A stretch of 64,000 nucleotides of DNA. It comes from Nocardia stercoris. GTDB lineage: Bacteria; Actinomycetota; Actinomycetes; Mycobacteriales; Mycobacteriaceae. Under the pieces are notes generated by a model. That model made no database searches. It worked only from the letters and a program-made list of their open reading frames with translations, and had not been told where the DNA came from. Every line of letters begins with the position of its first letter. The first letter of the stretch is position 1. This document shows, piece after piece, positions 8,707 through 20,387 of this stretch. The translations under genes and the position numbers were made by a program. The stretch lies in the NCBI RefSeq assembly GCF_003696265.1, contig NZ_RFFH01000002.1, positions 372,001 through 436,000 on the forward strand, in the 5' to 3' direction.

Positions 8707-10839
8707 CTAGGGCTGGTCGTCGGTGTCGGCTGGAGCGTCCGGCGCGAACTGTGGCGGATCCGGTGGGGCGGCGCTGTCGTCTGGTCCGCCGGCCACCGGC
8801 GCCGGTATCGGGGTGCTGTCCGGCACTGGTGCGGCAACTGTGCTGCCTGGTGTCGATGCGGCAATCCCGCTGTCCGGCAACGTAATCGAGCTGTCCGGCT
8901 CCGGTGTGGTCAGGGCGCTGTCCGGTACGGCGTTGACGATGGTGCTGACCGTGTTGGCGGCCGGATCGAGAATCAGTGAGCCGTAGCGGAAGTCGGCGCG
9001 GGTGGTGCCGTCGGGGCCGGGGTAGGGGCTGCGGGTCGGGAGGCCGAGCAGGCCGGAGTCGGCGCCCAATTCCAGGTAGCGGTCCAGGAGGGGGCCGGTG
9101 AGTTCGGTGACGGTGTCGCCGGGGCCGGAGTAGACGTATCCGTTGGCGAAGGTGGCGAATTGGCCACCCTCGCCGGCCGGGCGGGGGAGGGCGGTGGCGT
9201 CGCCGAGCGGGCCGGTGGCGGCGCCCGAGGCCGCCCAGTAGGTGGCGATCGGGTTGCTGCCCACCAGGTTCAGTAGCTGTTCGGTCGGGTTCGCGGTGCG
9301 CTGCAGCGGACTGCGCTGTGGGCGTGCGGGGGCCGCGCTGGGTGCCGGCTGGGTCGGGGAGTCCGGTTCGGGATCCGAAAGTGCCGGACCGGCAGCAGGA
9401 TTCGGATTGCCGGCGACGCTCGCGGCGATGGCTCGGAGCTTGGGCAGGAGGGCGTAGGCGGCGTCGCCGGGGCAGGCGGTCTTGCCGACGTCGCGGTGCG
9501 CGAAGACCACCGGCAGCTGCACGGCCTGGCCCTCCGGGTACGAGGTGTATTGGGTCCCTTCGGAATACATCGTGGTGGTGCCCTGCGGGTCGAGTCCGGC
9601 GAGCTTCGCGCGCCAGCCGATGAACTGCCCGGTGGCCTGCAGCTGGGCGTCGGTCGGGGGCTGGTCGGTGAAGTTGCCGAGCATCGCCACCCCCGCGGTG
9701 TTCTCGTTGAATCCGCCCGCGTGCGCGCCCTCCACCGGCTTGTCCAGTCCCCCGTAGCGGCCCTCGAAGATCTGCCCGTACTTGTCGACCAGCGCGTTGT
9801 AGCCGATATCGCACCAGCCCAACGTTTTCGCGTGATACGCGTAGATGGCGCGCACGATGCCCGCCGACTCGGCCTTGGTGTACTCGTTGCGGCCGGCGCT
9901 GTGGTGCACCGTGATTCCGCCCAGGCTGTCGTCGTAGGTGGGGTCCTGGCAGCGCAGGCTCTCGTCGGCGCCCCACTGTTTGCGGGTGATCACCTTCGGC
10001 CCGCCGGCGACGGTCGCGGCGGTGGCCTCGAGCATGCCGTCGACGGCGCCGCGGCCCGGGTCGATGAGGACCGCGGACAGGTCCGGAACGTGGATGTGGC
10101 CGGGACGAGTGGTGAGGATCTGCACACCGGTGGTGGGGCCGACGTAGAGCGGTTCGGTACCGGTCCGGGTCGGCTGGACCCGGTCGTTGCCGGCGGTCTC
10201 GAGCGTGTCGAGCGGATTCCACTCACTCCAGCTGCCGTCGGCGTGGCGGGTACGGATCAGTGCGGTCAGTCCGTGCAGGTCCGTTCCGGTCAGCGCGACC
10301 ATGCTGAACGGCGTGTCGCGGGTGATCTCGCGAACCTGCGCGCCGAGCCGGTCGGCGAGGTCGGGCGGGACCGCGCCGGGCTCCAGGGCGGGCGCGGAAT
10401 AGTCGGGTCCGGGCGCCGGGTCGGGGATGACGGTGGTGGCCGCCGGGTCGGTGCCCTGGTCGATGCTGTGTGGTAGCGGAGCGACCGCTTGTGGGACCGG
10501 AAGGTGCGGCAGCGGTACCTCTTCGGGCAGTTGTACGCCCGGTGGTACCGGTAGGTCGTGCGGAATCGGGATCGCGGTGGGCAGCGGCAGCTTTCGCAGA
10601 TCCGAGAGGTGTAGATCCGGCAGGGTCAGGCCGCGCAGTTCCGGCAGCGGCAGCAGCACCTCGGGGGCGCCGGAGAGGGCCACCTCGGCCAGGTTCGTGG
10701 TGACGGAGGCCAGGTCACCGTTGTCGGCGGGCCGGACGGTGTGTACCCCGGAGCGGAGGAAGGTCGTCAGTGCGACGGTGGCGGCGAGCGAGGTGACGAC
10801 GGGCAGCAGCAGCGGATATCTCGGCCTGTGGTGTGGCAC
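8707..10839 (-). CDS. Secreted N-acetylmuramoyl-L-alanine amidase with LGFP-like repeats (Rv3811-like)
   Basis: A 710 aa exported peptidoglycan hydrolase. An N-terminal signal/anchor segment is followed by a Pro/Leu-rich linker, then a PGRP/amidase_2 domain at about residues 275-465 beginning VITRKQWGADESLRC. Likely zinc ligands are in TVHHSAG and in AHRDVGKTACPGD. Degenerate LGFP-like repeats follow (GPLGDATALP and GLLGLPTRSP), which may bind the arabinogalactan layer, and then a Pro/Ser-rich tail. It cleaves the MurNAc-L-Ala bond by family inference. The start is a GTG at 10839 behind GGATGGAGGAC. M. tuberculosis Rv3811 lies in the same neighbourhood close to glf. Confidence 0.88.
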   Translation of the reverse strand: MPHHRPRYPLLLPVVTSLAATVALTTFLRSGVHTVRPADNGDLASVTTNLAEVALSGAPEVLLPLPELRGLTLPDLHLSDLRKLPLPTAIPIPHDLPVPPGVQLPEEVPLPHLPVPQAVAPLPHSIDQGTDPAATTVIPDPAPGPDYSAPALEPGAVPPDLADRLGAQVREITRDTPFSMVALTGTDLHGLTALIRTRHADGSWSEWNPLDTLETAGNDRVQPTRTGTEPLYVGPTTGVQILTTRPGHIHVPDLSAVLIDPGRGAVDGMLEATAATVAGGPKVITRKQWGADESLRCQDPTYDDSLGGITVHHSAGRNEYTKAESAGIVRAIYAYHAKTLGWCDIGYNALVDKYGQIFEGRYGGLDKPVEGAHAGGFNENTAGVAMLGNFTDQPPTDAQLQATGQFIGWRAKLAGLDPQGTTTMYSEGTQYTSYPEGQAVQLPVVFAHRDVGKTACPGDAAYALLPKLRAIAASVAGNPNPAAGPALSDPEPDSPTQPAPSAAPARPQRSPLQRTANPTEQLLNLVGSNPIATYWAASGAATGPLGDATALPRPAGEGGQFATFANGYVYSGPGDTVTELTGPLLDRYLELGADSGLLGLPTRSPYPGPDGTTRADFRYGSLILDPAANTVSTIVNAVPDSALTTPEPDSSITLPDSGIAASTPGSTVAAPVPDSTPIPAPVAGGPDDSAAPPDPPQFAPDAPADTDDQP

Positions 10840-10860
10840 CGGAGTCCTCCATCCAGGGCG

Positions 10861-10928
10861 ATTTGTGACCTCTGGTGGTTGTGCATCGAAATAACTTCTG
10901 TCACAGTAGCCACAAATGTCACAAATGT
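10861..10928. promoter_or_regulatory. Cluster of TCACA-type repeats between the amidase and SpoIID-domain genes
   Basis: The motif GTCACA occurs at 10900-10905 and 10918-10923. The 9-mer CACAAATGT is repeated in perfect tandem at 10911-10919 and 10920-10928. ATTTGTGAC at 10861-10869 is the inverted copy of GTCACAAAT at 10918-10926. GTCACA-type direct repeats are recognised by the response regulators MtrA and PhoP in mycobacteria, and MtrA controls cell-wall hydrolases. Binding here is inferred. Confidence 0.45.
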
Positions 10929-11055
10929 AAGTCTCGATTCCAGATCGAGCCAGACGATAGCCCGCAACTAGCCCACAGTGGCGCCAAGTCTCGGGGACAT
11001 GCCGGAGCGGTGGCGAAACATCCCTTTCCGCCCGACGGCCGAACCAGGAGTGGTT

Positions 11056-12831
11056 ATGCCCAGCTCACGAACATCGGAAGACACCGAGCTAGCCGTGGCT
11101 CGTCCCCGGACCATCCCCGGACGAGCCCCAGCTCCGGAGGTACCGCCCCGCCGCCGGACGCGGCCGCTGATCACGGGCGCGATCCTCACCTTCACGCTGA
11201 CCGGCGCGGTCGCCGCCGCATGGGTCGGCGCACCACTGTTCGCACCGGTGCGCATGCTCGCCGACGCCGGACACGGCCGCGGCATGAGCCAATTCGGCGC
11301 CTTCAACCAGGCGGTCGCCGGCTCGGGCACTGACCAGATCCTGCAGCACTACTACCCCGGCGCGGTCACCGGCCGGGTCGGCGCCACCACCGTTCGGATC
11401 CGGCTCGGCGCGTACGACAACGAGACCCTCGACGTCTACTCCGATACCGAACTGCAGGTGGGCGACCGGCGAGTGGTCAAGGGCGAAGCCGCCCACCTGA
11501 CCCCCACCCCGGACGGCGGCGCCAAGGTCACCATCACCATCGGCTGCGACGGCCACCAGGTGTGGAGCGGCACCACCGACAATCCCTGGGCCTTCCCGGT
11601 CGCGGACGGGCCCAACCGGCCGGCCGCGGAACAGCTCGCGGTCTGCGACGGCAGCCGCTATCGCGGCGCGCTCGGCGTCGCGCTGGAAGGCGACCAGCCG
11701 CGCACCGTGAACGCCGTCGACCTCGAGGACTATCTACGCGGCGTGGTCCCGGCCGAGATGGAGGCCGGCTGGGCCGACCAGGGCGGCGCGGCCGCCCTGC
11801 GCGCCCAAGCCGTGGCCGCCCGGTCCTATGTGCTCGCTGAGCACCGCTATCCGTACGCGCAGAGCTGCGATTCCACCGACTGCCAGATGTACCCGGGCAC
11901 CGACAAGGAGGACGACCGCAGCACCGCGGCGGTGCTCGCCACCGCCGGGCAGGTGCTCACCCGCGACGGGCGGATCCTGCGCACCGAGTACTCGTCGGCG
12001 CCCGGTGGCGGGCAGCCGATCGACATCCGGACCCTCGACGTCGGGCCGCGGCCGCAGGACGTCGTCGCCGACCCGGCGCCGGGGGCGTCCGCGCCGCCCG
12101 GCCTGGCTGGACTCGTCCCCGCGCTTCCGGCCGGGACGCTGCCTGGAGGAGGTGTCCCCGGGCTTCCGGCTGGGACGCTGCCCGGTGGTGCCCCCGCGCT
12201 TCCAGCCGGGACGCTGCCCGGGGGTGGCGTCCCTGCTCCCGGCCCGGCACCGAACGGTGCACCGGGTCCCGACACTGCCCTGAAGTCGTTGCTGCCCAAC
12301 CTGACTGGACCGAATCCCGGCACCGGGCCCGCTACCGGTCCGGACGCGATCGCGAACGCGGCCGCCGCCGCGGCCGGCGCACTGTTGGACGAATTCCTGA
12401 ATCAGGCACCCGACGGGCAGGCCGGTCTGCCGTCGGCGCCTGGTGTACCTGAGACCGCGGCGCCTGGTGTACCTGGGACCGCGGCGCCCAGCGTGCTGGG
12501 GACCTCGGCGCCTGGTGTGCCTGAGACCTCGGTACAGGGCGTGGCTGAGACCTCGGCGCCCGGTGTGCCTGAGACCTCGGTACCGGGCGTGCCCGGGACC
12601 TCGACGCCGCACGGTCTCGCCGGTCCGCCGGACCAACCCCCTGCGGCCGACTCACACCAGGACTCGCTCGAGCCGTCGAACCAGCCGATGGCCACCCAGG
12701 AGCCGTCCGCGGGCAGCCCGTCGGGTGACGGCACCGCGTACGTCCCACCGGCCGTCGACACAGGGTCGACCACCGATGGTGACATCGCGCCGGACATGGC
12801 GGAGTACGACGGCGACGTGACCGGCCCGTAG
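11056..12831 (+). CDS. SpoIID/LytB-domain protein with a Pro-rich repeat tail
   Basis: A 591 aa protein with one N-terminal membrane anchor after a basic PPRRRTRPL stretch, so it should face the cell wall. Next comes a SpoIID/LytB domain at about residues 65-340, with DAGHGRGMSQFGA, VDLEDYLRGVVPAEM, AQAVAARSYVLAE and TEYSSAPGG. Characterised SpoIID proteins are lytic transglycosylases acting on denuded glycan, and this organism does not form endospores, so a vegetative wall role is inferred. The C-terminal quarter is low-complexity with repeats of LPAGTLPGG and APGVPET. The ATG at 11056 follows AGGAG; an upstream ATG lacks a ribosome-binding site. It is divergent from the amidase gene. Confidence 0.85.
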   Translation: MPSSRTSEDTELAVARPRTIPGRAPAPEVPPRRRTRPLITGAILTFTLTGAVAAAWVGAPLFAPVRMLADAGHGRGMSQFGAFNQAVAGSGTDQILQHYYPGAVTGRVGATTVRIRLGAYDNETLDVYSDTELQVGDRRVVKGEAAHLTPTPDGGAKVTITIGCDGHQVWSGTTDNPWAFPVADGPNRPAAEQLAVCDGSRYRGALGVALEGDQPRTVNAVDLEDYLRGVVPAEMEAGWADQGGAAALRAQAVAARSYVLAEHRYPYAQSCDSTDCQMYPGTDKEDDRSTAAVLATAGQVLTRDGRILRTEYSSAPGGGQPIDIRTLDVGPRPQDVVADPAPGASAPPGLAGLVPALPAGTLPGGGVPGLPAGTLPGGAPALPAGTLPGGGVPAPGPAPNGAPGPDTALKSLLPNLTGPNPGTGPATGPDAIANAAAAAAGALLDEFLNQAPDGQAGLPSAPGVPETAAPGVPGTAAPSVLGTSAPGVPETSVQGVAETSAPGVPETSVPGVPGTSTPHGLAGPPDQPPAADSHQDSLEPSNQPMATQEPSAGSPSGDGTAYVPPAVDTGSTTDGDIAPDMAEYDGDVTGP

Positions 12832-12891
12832 CTGCCCGGCGTCGCGGAAGTCGGCCTGGAACCGGGCTGTGCCGCACCCCAGCGATCGGCC

Positions 12892-12912
12892 TTGACCTTC
12901 ACGTAACGTCAA
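12892..12912 (+). promoter_or_regulatory. Dyad promoter element of the MerR/TipAS gene
   Basis: TTGAC at 12892-12896 and GTCAA at 12908-12912 form an inverted repeat around CTTCACGTAAC. The left arm could also be the -35 box (TTGACC). MerR-type regulators bind dyads inside their promoter spacer, and TipA sites have a comparable CACGT core, so this is a plausible autoregulatory site 40 nt upstream of the GTG. Confidence 0.4.
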
Positions 12913-12951
12913 CTTGCATCCTTGGTTGGTCGACGCGGCGAGGAGGAAGTT

Positions 12952-13722
12952 GTGGTCAGCGCGGCCGAATGGTCCATCCAGGAACTGGCGAAGGCGGCCG
13001 GCACCACGAGCCGGACGTTGCGCCACTACGGCGAGCTCGGGTTGTTGGCGCCCAGCCGGATCGGCCGCAACGGTTACCGCTACTACGACCAGGACTCGCT
13101 GGTGCGGTTGCAGCGCATCCTGCTGCTGCGCGAACTCGGCCTGAGCCTGCCGCTCATCGCCGAGGTCCTCGCGGGCGAGCGGGACACCGCGGCCGCCCTG
13201 CGCACCCATCTGACGCTGCTGGAACAGGAGCAGCAGCGGATCGGGCGCCAGATCGCGTCGGTGCGAACCACGTTGCGCAAGACGGAAGAAGGTGAACCGC
13301 TCATGGCGGCAGAGGTATTCGACGGATTCGACCACACCCGGTACCGGGAGGAGGTCACCGAACGCTGGGGCAAACAGGCCTATGAGAGCGGTGACCGCTG
13401 GTGGCGGTCACTCACCGACGCGGACAAGAAGAACTTTCAGCAGACCCATGTCGACATCGCGGCCGACTACGCCCGGGTGCGGGAAGCGGGTGTGGCGGTG
13501 GACGATCCGCAAGTGCAAGCGATCGTTCGCCGCCACTACGACTGGGTGACCGCTGGCTGGCAGGGGTGGCAGGGCGGAAAGTGCCCACCCGCACAGTATT
13601 TCGTCAACCTGGGCGAGATGTACGTCGCGGACCCGCGTTTCGGCAAGAACTACGGCGGGCTGGAGGGCGCGACCTACGTGCGTGACGCCATGGCCGCCTT
13701 CGCGGCCACCGAACTGCGGTAG
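12952..13722 (+). CDS. MerR-family transcriptional regulator with a TipAS domain
   Basis: A 256 aa cytoplasmic regulator. Residues 1-75 form the MerR helix-turn-helix (SIQELAKAAGTTSRTLRHYG and NGYRYYDQDSL), followed by a coiled-coil dimerisation helix. Residues 125-255 form a TipAS-type antibiotic-recognition domain (ERWGKQAYESGDRWWR and YEMYVADPRF-like residues near the end). By family, TipA proteins bind thiopeptides or other amphipathic drugs and switch on their own promoter. The start is the GTG at 12952 directly behind AGGAGGAAG. No transporter or resistance gene is adjacent, so its target is probably itself or distant genes. Confidence 0.88.
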   Translation: MVSAAEWSIQELAKAAGTTSRTLRHYGELGLLAPSRIGRNGYRYYDQDSLVRLQRILLLRELGLSLPLIAEVLAGERDTAAALRTHLTLLEQEQQRIGRQIASVRTTLRKTEEGEPLMAAEVFDGFDHTRYREEVTERWGKQAYESGDRWWRSLTDADKKNFQQTHVDIAADYARVREAGVAVDDPQVQAIVRRHYDWVTAGWQGWQGGKCPPAQYFVNLGEMYVADPRFGKNYGGLEGATYVRDAMAAFAATELR

Positions 13723-13927
13723 CTCGGAATCGGCCGGACGCCGAGGGTTTCGGTGCCCGGCCGACGGTCCGCGGCGATCATGGCTGCCGGCCGGTCTCCC
13801 GGGTGCTGGAACGCCGAGAGTACGGCCGGCTGACCGCTTCGGTTCGGCGGTTTGTCAGCGCCCGGGAATAGCCTGTGCCCGTTGTCCCGTTCGAGCTGGG
13901 CGGGAGAGTCCGGTGGAGAGGGAGAGT

Positions 13928-14770
13928 ATGGGCGTGCAGCGGGCTGTGGTGCTGGGTGGCGGGGGTGTCGCCGGGATCGCTTGGGCGAACGGGATCGTCG
14001 TGGGGCTGGCGGACGCCGGGGTGGATGTGACCGGCGCCGATCTGTTCGTCGGGACGTCCGCGGGGTCGAATGTGGCCGCGCAGATCACCAGTGGGCTGCC
14101 GCTCGCGGAACTGTTCGAACGGCAGACGGATCCGGCGAAGCAGAGTGCGGAGATCGTGCCGGAGGGCAACCGGCTGCCGGAGCTCATGGCAACCTGGACG
14201 CGGATCGGTGAAGAGGCGCAAGGTGATTCGCTGCTGACGCGGAAGCTGATCGGCCGGCAGGCGGTCGTAGCCGACACCGTCCCCGCGGCGGCTCGGCGTG
14301 CGGTCGTGGAATCCCGCCTGCCCGTGCATGATTGGCCGCAGCAGCAGCGACTGTTGGTCACGGCGGTCGACGTGGACTCCGGTGAGCTGCGGGTCTTCGA
14401 TCGCGACAGCGGCGTCGCACTGGTCGACGCCGTCACCGCGAGTTCCGCTGTGCCCCTGGTGTGGCCGGTGACCACCATCGGCGATGCGCGCTACACCGAC
14501 GGCGGCATTCGGACCACCGCGAACGCCGACCTGGCCGGTGGTGCGGCCCGGATCCTGATCATCGCCCCGATGCCCGACCAGTACCTCGACGACGAGATCG
14601 CCGCCCTCACCGCTGACGGCTCCCGGGTGGAACTGATCGTGCCCGACGAGGCGTCCGTGACCGCGTTCGGCGTGAACCCACTCGACACCGTCACCCGCGT
14701 GCCGTCCGCCGAAGCCGGTCGCGCCCAAGGCAACCGGGAAGCCACCCGCATCGCCGAACTCTGGAACTGA
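13928..14770 (+). CDS. Patatin-like phospholipase/acyl hydrolase
   Basis: A 280 aa protein of the patatin fold. It shows the oxyanion glycine motif LGGGGVAGIAW near the N-terminus, the nucleophile elbow GTSAGS (G-x-S-x-G) at about residue 45, and the catalytic Asp in YTDGGIRT, so the Ser-Asp dyad is intact. There is no signal peptide, so it probably hydrolyses an intracellular acyl lipid; the substrate is unknown. The ATG at 13928 follows GGAGAGGGAGAG. A TAGCCT box at 13870-13875 could be its -10 element. Confidence 0.87.
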   Translation: MGVQRAVVLGGGGVAGIAWANGIVVGLADAGVDVTGADLFVGTSAGSNVAAQITSGLPLAELFERQTDPAKQSAEIVPEGNRLPELMATWTRIGEEAQGDSLLTRKLIGRQAVVADTVPAAARRAVVESRLPVHDWPQQQRLLVTAVDVDSGELRVFDRDSGVALVDAVTASSAVPLVWPVTTIGDARYTDGGIRTTANADLAGGAARILIIAPMPDQYLDDEIAALTADGSRVELIVPDEASVTAFGVNPLDTVTRVPSAEAGRAQGNREATRIAELWN

Positions 14771-15018
14771 CGCCGCAAGTCGTCCCGACCCCGCGGCCGG
14801 CGGTGCCGGCGCCCTCTGGCTGACCGCCCCCGGGAGACCACCGCACCGAGGCTGATGATCTGGGCGATCAACGGACTCGAAGTTTCGGTGGCGGTCGGCG
14901 CCGCGGGCTGGCTGATGATCATCGCAGGTTTCGTGCTCGCGAGGCGCCCCTGCCTTGATCCCGACCGCCTCGCCGAAACAGCTTGTTGGATACGGCTATC
15001 CGTCGCGGTACGGGCGAC

Positions 15019-16224
15019 CTACACAGCGCACATGCTTTGCATGACGCCCAGTAGCGGGCCCGAGCCGTAGCTGTACGGCAGGTACGCGTAGGTTTCCGCA
15101 CTGCCGAGGGGGCCGGTGATCGCGGCGGTACCGGGGATCAGGGCGGCGGCGCTGGTCAGGAGTTTGATCGTGTCCAGGGTGAGGGCCGCCAGGTCGTAGG
15201 CGTTCTCGACGGTGACGTCGGCGAGGGCGGTCGTGCCGGTGACGGTGCCGTTGCCGATCTCGAAGCCGAGGTTGGCCAGGAAGGTCAGCGGGCCGTAGTT
15301 CAGGAAGTCGATCACCGAGCCGAGCTGGTCGGGGCGCTGCATGACGGCCGCGTCGCTGATCCGGTTGTTGGCGAGGAAGGCCTGGACCTGGTCGGCGGTG
15401 ACGGTCGCCTGGTTCTTGTCCAGCGGCAGGTCGGTGGCGGCCACGAAGGCGCGGGCGCGGTCGACGACGGTGGACAGCTTCAGGTCCGCGACCGGGGTGC
15501 ACTGGCCGTCGGCCCGGTTCAGCTGGTGGGCCAGCGCGTCCAGTTCGGCCGGCACGGCGACGTGCTGCACCGGGAAGTCGTCGGTGTTCAGGTCCAGTTT
15601 CGGGTAGGCGCTGGGCAGGGCGCAGGTGCCGCTGATCGCGTCCTGCACCTTGCGGGCCAGCCATTTGATGCCGCTGAAGATGCCGCCTACGACGAAACTC
15701 AGCACGAATCCGAAGGTGGGCACGCTGCCGGCCAGGAACTGGGCGGGGATCTTCACGATGCGTGTGGCCATGATGAAGATCTCGACGACGTCGTTCACGC
15801 TCAGCGTGCTGAGCGGGGTGGTGTGGTCGAGGCGGCCGGTGCGGATGGCGTCGAGGTCGGCGACGATCTGGGTGACGAACGGATCGTCGATCTCGTCGAC
15901 GCGCCCGCCGAGGGTGGCGGGGTTCACCGGCAGCAGGTCGCGGTGCACCGGCAGCTGGGCCATCGCCTGCCGGGTCTGCTCGACCTGCTGGTCGTAGGCG
16001 GCGAGCTGAGCGGCGGGGATCAGGGTGCGGATCGCGCTGGCTGTCGCCGACACCACCTCGTCGAAGGTGGGTGCGTGGTTGTCGCAGAGCTCACCGGCGA
16101 CCGGGGTGGCGGCGAGCGTGTCGACCTCGTCGGCGCTCGCGACCGAGGGGGCGAGCAGACCGGCGCCGAGCGCGGAGGTCAGGACGACGGCCCCCGCGAG
16201 CGGGGTGAGACGCGTAAAGCGCAT
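15019..16224 (-). CDS. Secreted protein of unknown function
   Basis: A 401 aa exported protein with a clear Sec signal peptide ending at about ASVASA. I do not recognise a catalytic family. The mature part has four Cys residues (ELCDNH, GTCALP, GQCTPV and the terminal QSMCAV), which suggests two disulfides. A hydrophobic Gly-rich stretch in the middle (FVLSFVVGGIFSGIKW) may insert in or associate with a membrane. It lies just upstream of, and divergent from, glf. Position and export suggest an envelope role, by inference only. The ATG at 16224 has a GGAG about 10 nt upstream. Confidence 0.8.
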   Translation of the reverse strand: MRFTRLTPLAGAVVLTSALGAGLLAPSVASADEVDTLAATPVAGELCDNHAPTFDEVVSATASAIRTLIPAAQLAAYDQQVEQTRQAMAQLPVHRDLLPVNPATLGGRVDEIDDPFVTQIVADLDAIRTGRLDHTTPLSTLSVNDVVEIFIMATRIVKIPAQFLAGSVPTFGFVLSFVVGGIFSGIKWLARKVQDAISGTCALPSAYPKLDLNTDDFPVQHVAVPAELDALAHQLNRADGQCTPVADLKLSTVVDRARAFVAATDLPLDKNQATVTADQVQAFLANNRISDAAVMQRPDQLGSVIDFLNYGPLTFLANLGFEIGNGTVTGTTALADVTVENAYDLAALTLDTIKLLTSAAALIPGTAAITGPLGSAETYAYLPYSYGSGPLLGVMQSMCAV

Positions 16225-16368
16225 GAAACGACACTCCGGTGAACTCTGATTCAGACTGGACGGGCGCCCAATTCTGATCCATCAGACCCCATCATGTGGC
16301 GAATCTGTGGGTTTCCGAAGAATTCTGAGGGAAATCGGGATGTCCCCACGGACTCGTGCGTGCGGTGA

Positions 16369-19783
<3,415 letters not shown>

Positions 19784-19787
<4 letters not shown>

Positions 19788-20386
19788 CCGCCACCGCCCC
19801 CGAACCCGGGACCAGCGCCCCGCATCTACGGGTGGTCCCGGCCCCAGCGCCGGGCGCACCCGCCGAGGTCGCGATCATCAACGCGGTGCAGCGCACCATC
19901 GGCGGCGACCCGCAGGTGATCGCCGGTGCCCGCGCGATGTCGCACTTCGGTGAGCACGCGCTCGGCTGGATCGGCATCGCCGCGGCCGGCTGGCTGCTCG
20001 ACAAGCCGCGACGTCGCCAATGGGCCGGTGTCGCAGTCGGTGCCGTCGGCGCGCACGCCGCGTCGATCGTCATCAAGCGCATCGTCCGCCGCCCGCGCCC
20101 GAACGACCCGTCGGTGCAGGTCAACGTCTCGACGCCGAGCAAGCTGAGCTTTCCGTCGTCGCATGCGACCTCCACCACGGCGGCTGCCGTGTTGCTGGGC
20201 CGGCTCACCGGGCTACCCTTGCCTGCGGTGCTGGTGCCACCGATGCTGCTGTCCCGGGTCGTCCTGGGGGTGCACTATCCCACCGATGTCATGGCCGGGT
20301 CCGCGCTTGGCGCCGCCTCCGCTGCCGTCGTGCTAGCCGCTGAAAAGAGACTCGATAGTGACCGCACAGGAAGAAGCCGTAGCTGA
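19784..20386 (+). CDS. PAP2-family phosphatase, probable decaprenylphosphoryl-5-phosphoribose phosphatase (Rv3807c-like)
   Basis: A 200 aa membrane phosphatase. The three PAP2 motifs are present: KRIVRRPRPND, SFPSSHATST and SRVVLGVHYPTDVMAG, with the catalytic His and Asp intact. In M. tuberculosis the gene in the same position is assigned to removing the 5-phosphate from decaprenylphosphoryl-5-phosphoribose, the product of the neighbouring UbiA enzyme, before epimerisation by DprE1/DprE2. The ATG overlaps the glfT2 stop (ATGA). The first about 25 residues are a soluble Ala/Pro-rich leader. Confidence 0.9.
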
Positions 20387-20387
20387 G

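Noticed and set aside
11056-12831. Evidence for endosporulation from the SpoIID domain
   Set aside because: No other sporulation gene is present, and the domain occurs widely in non-sporulating actinobacteria.
14855-15070. A 71-codon frame beginning MIWAINGLEVSVAVGAAGW, possible small membrane protein
   Set aside because: The first 40 codons look plausible, but it overlaps the end of the convergent secreted-protein gene and its C-terminal half is not protein-like. It was left out as unsupported.
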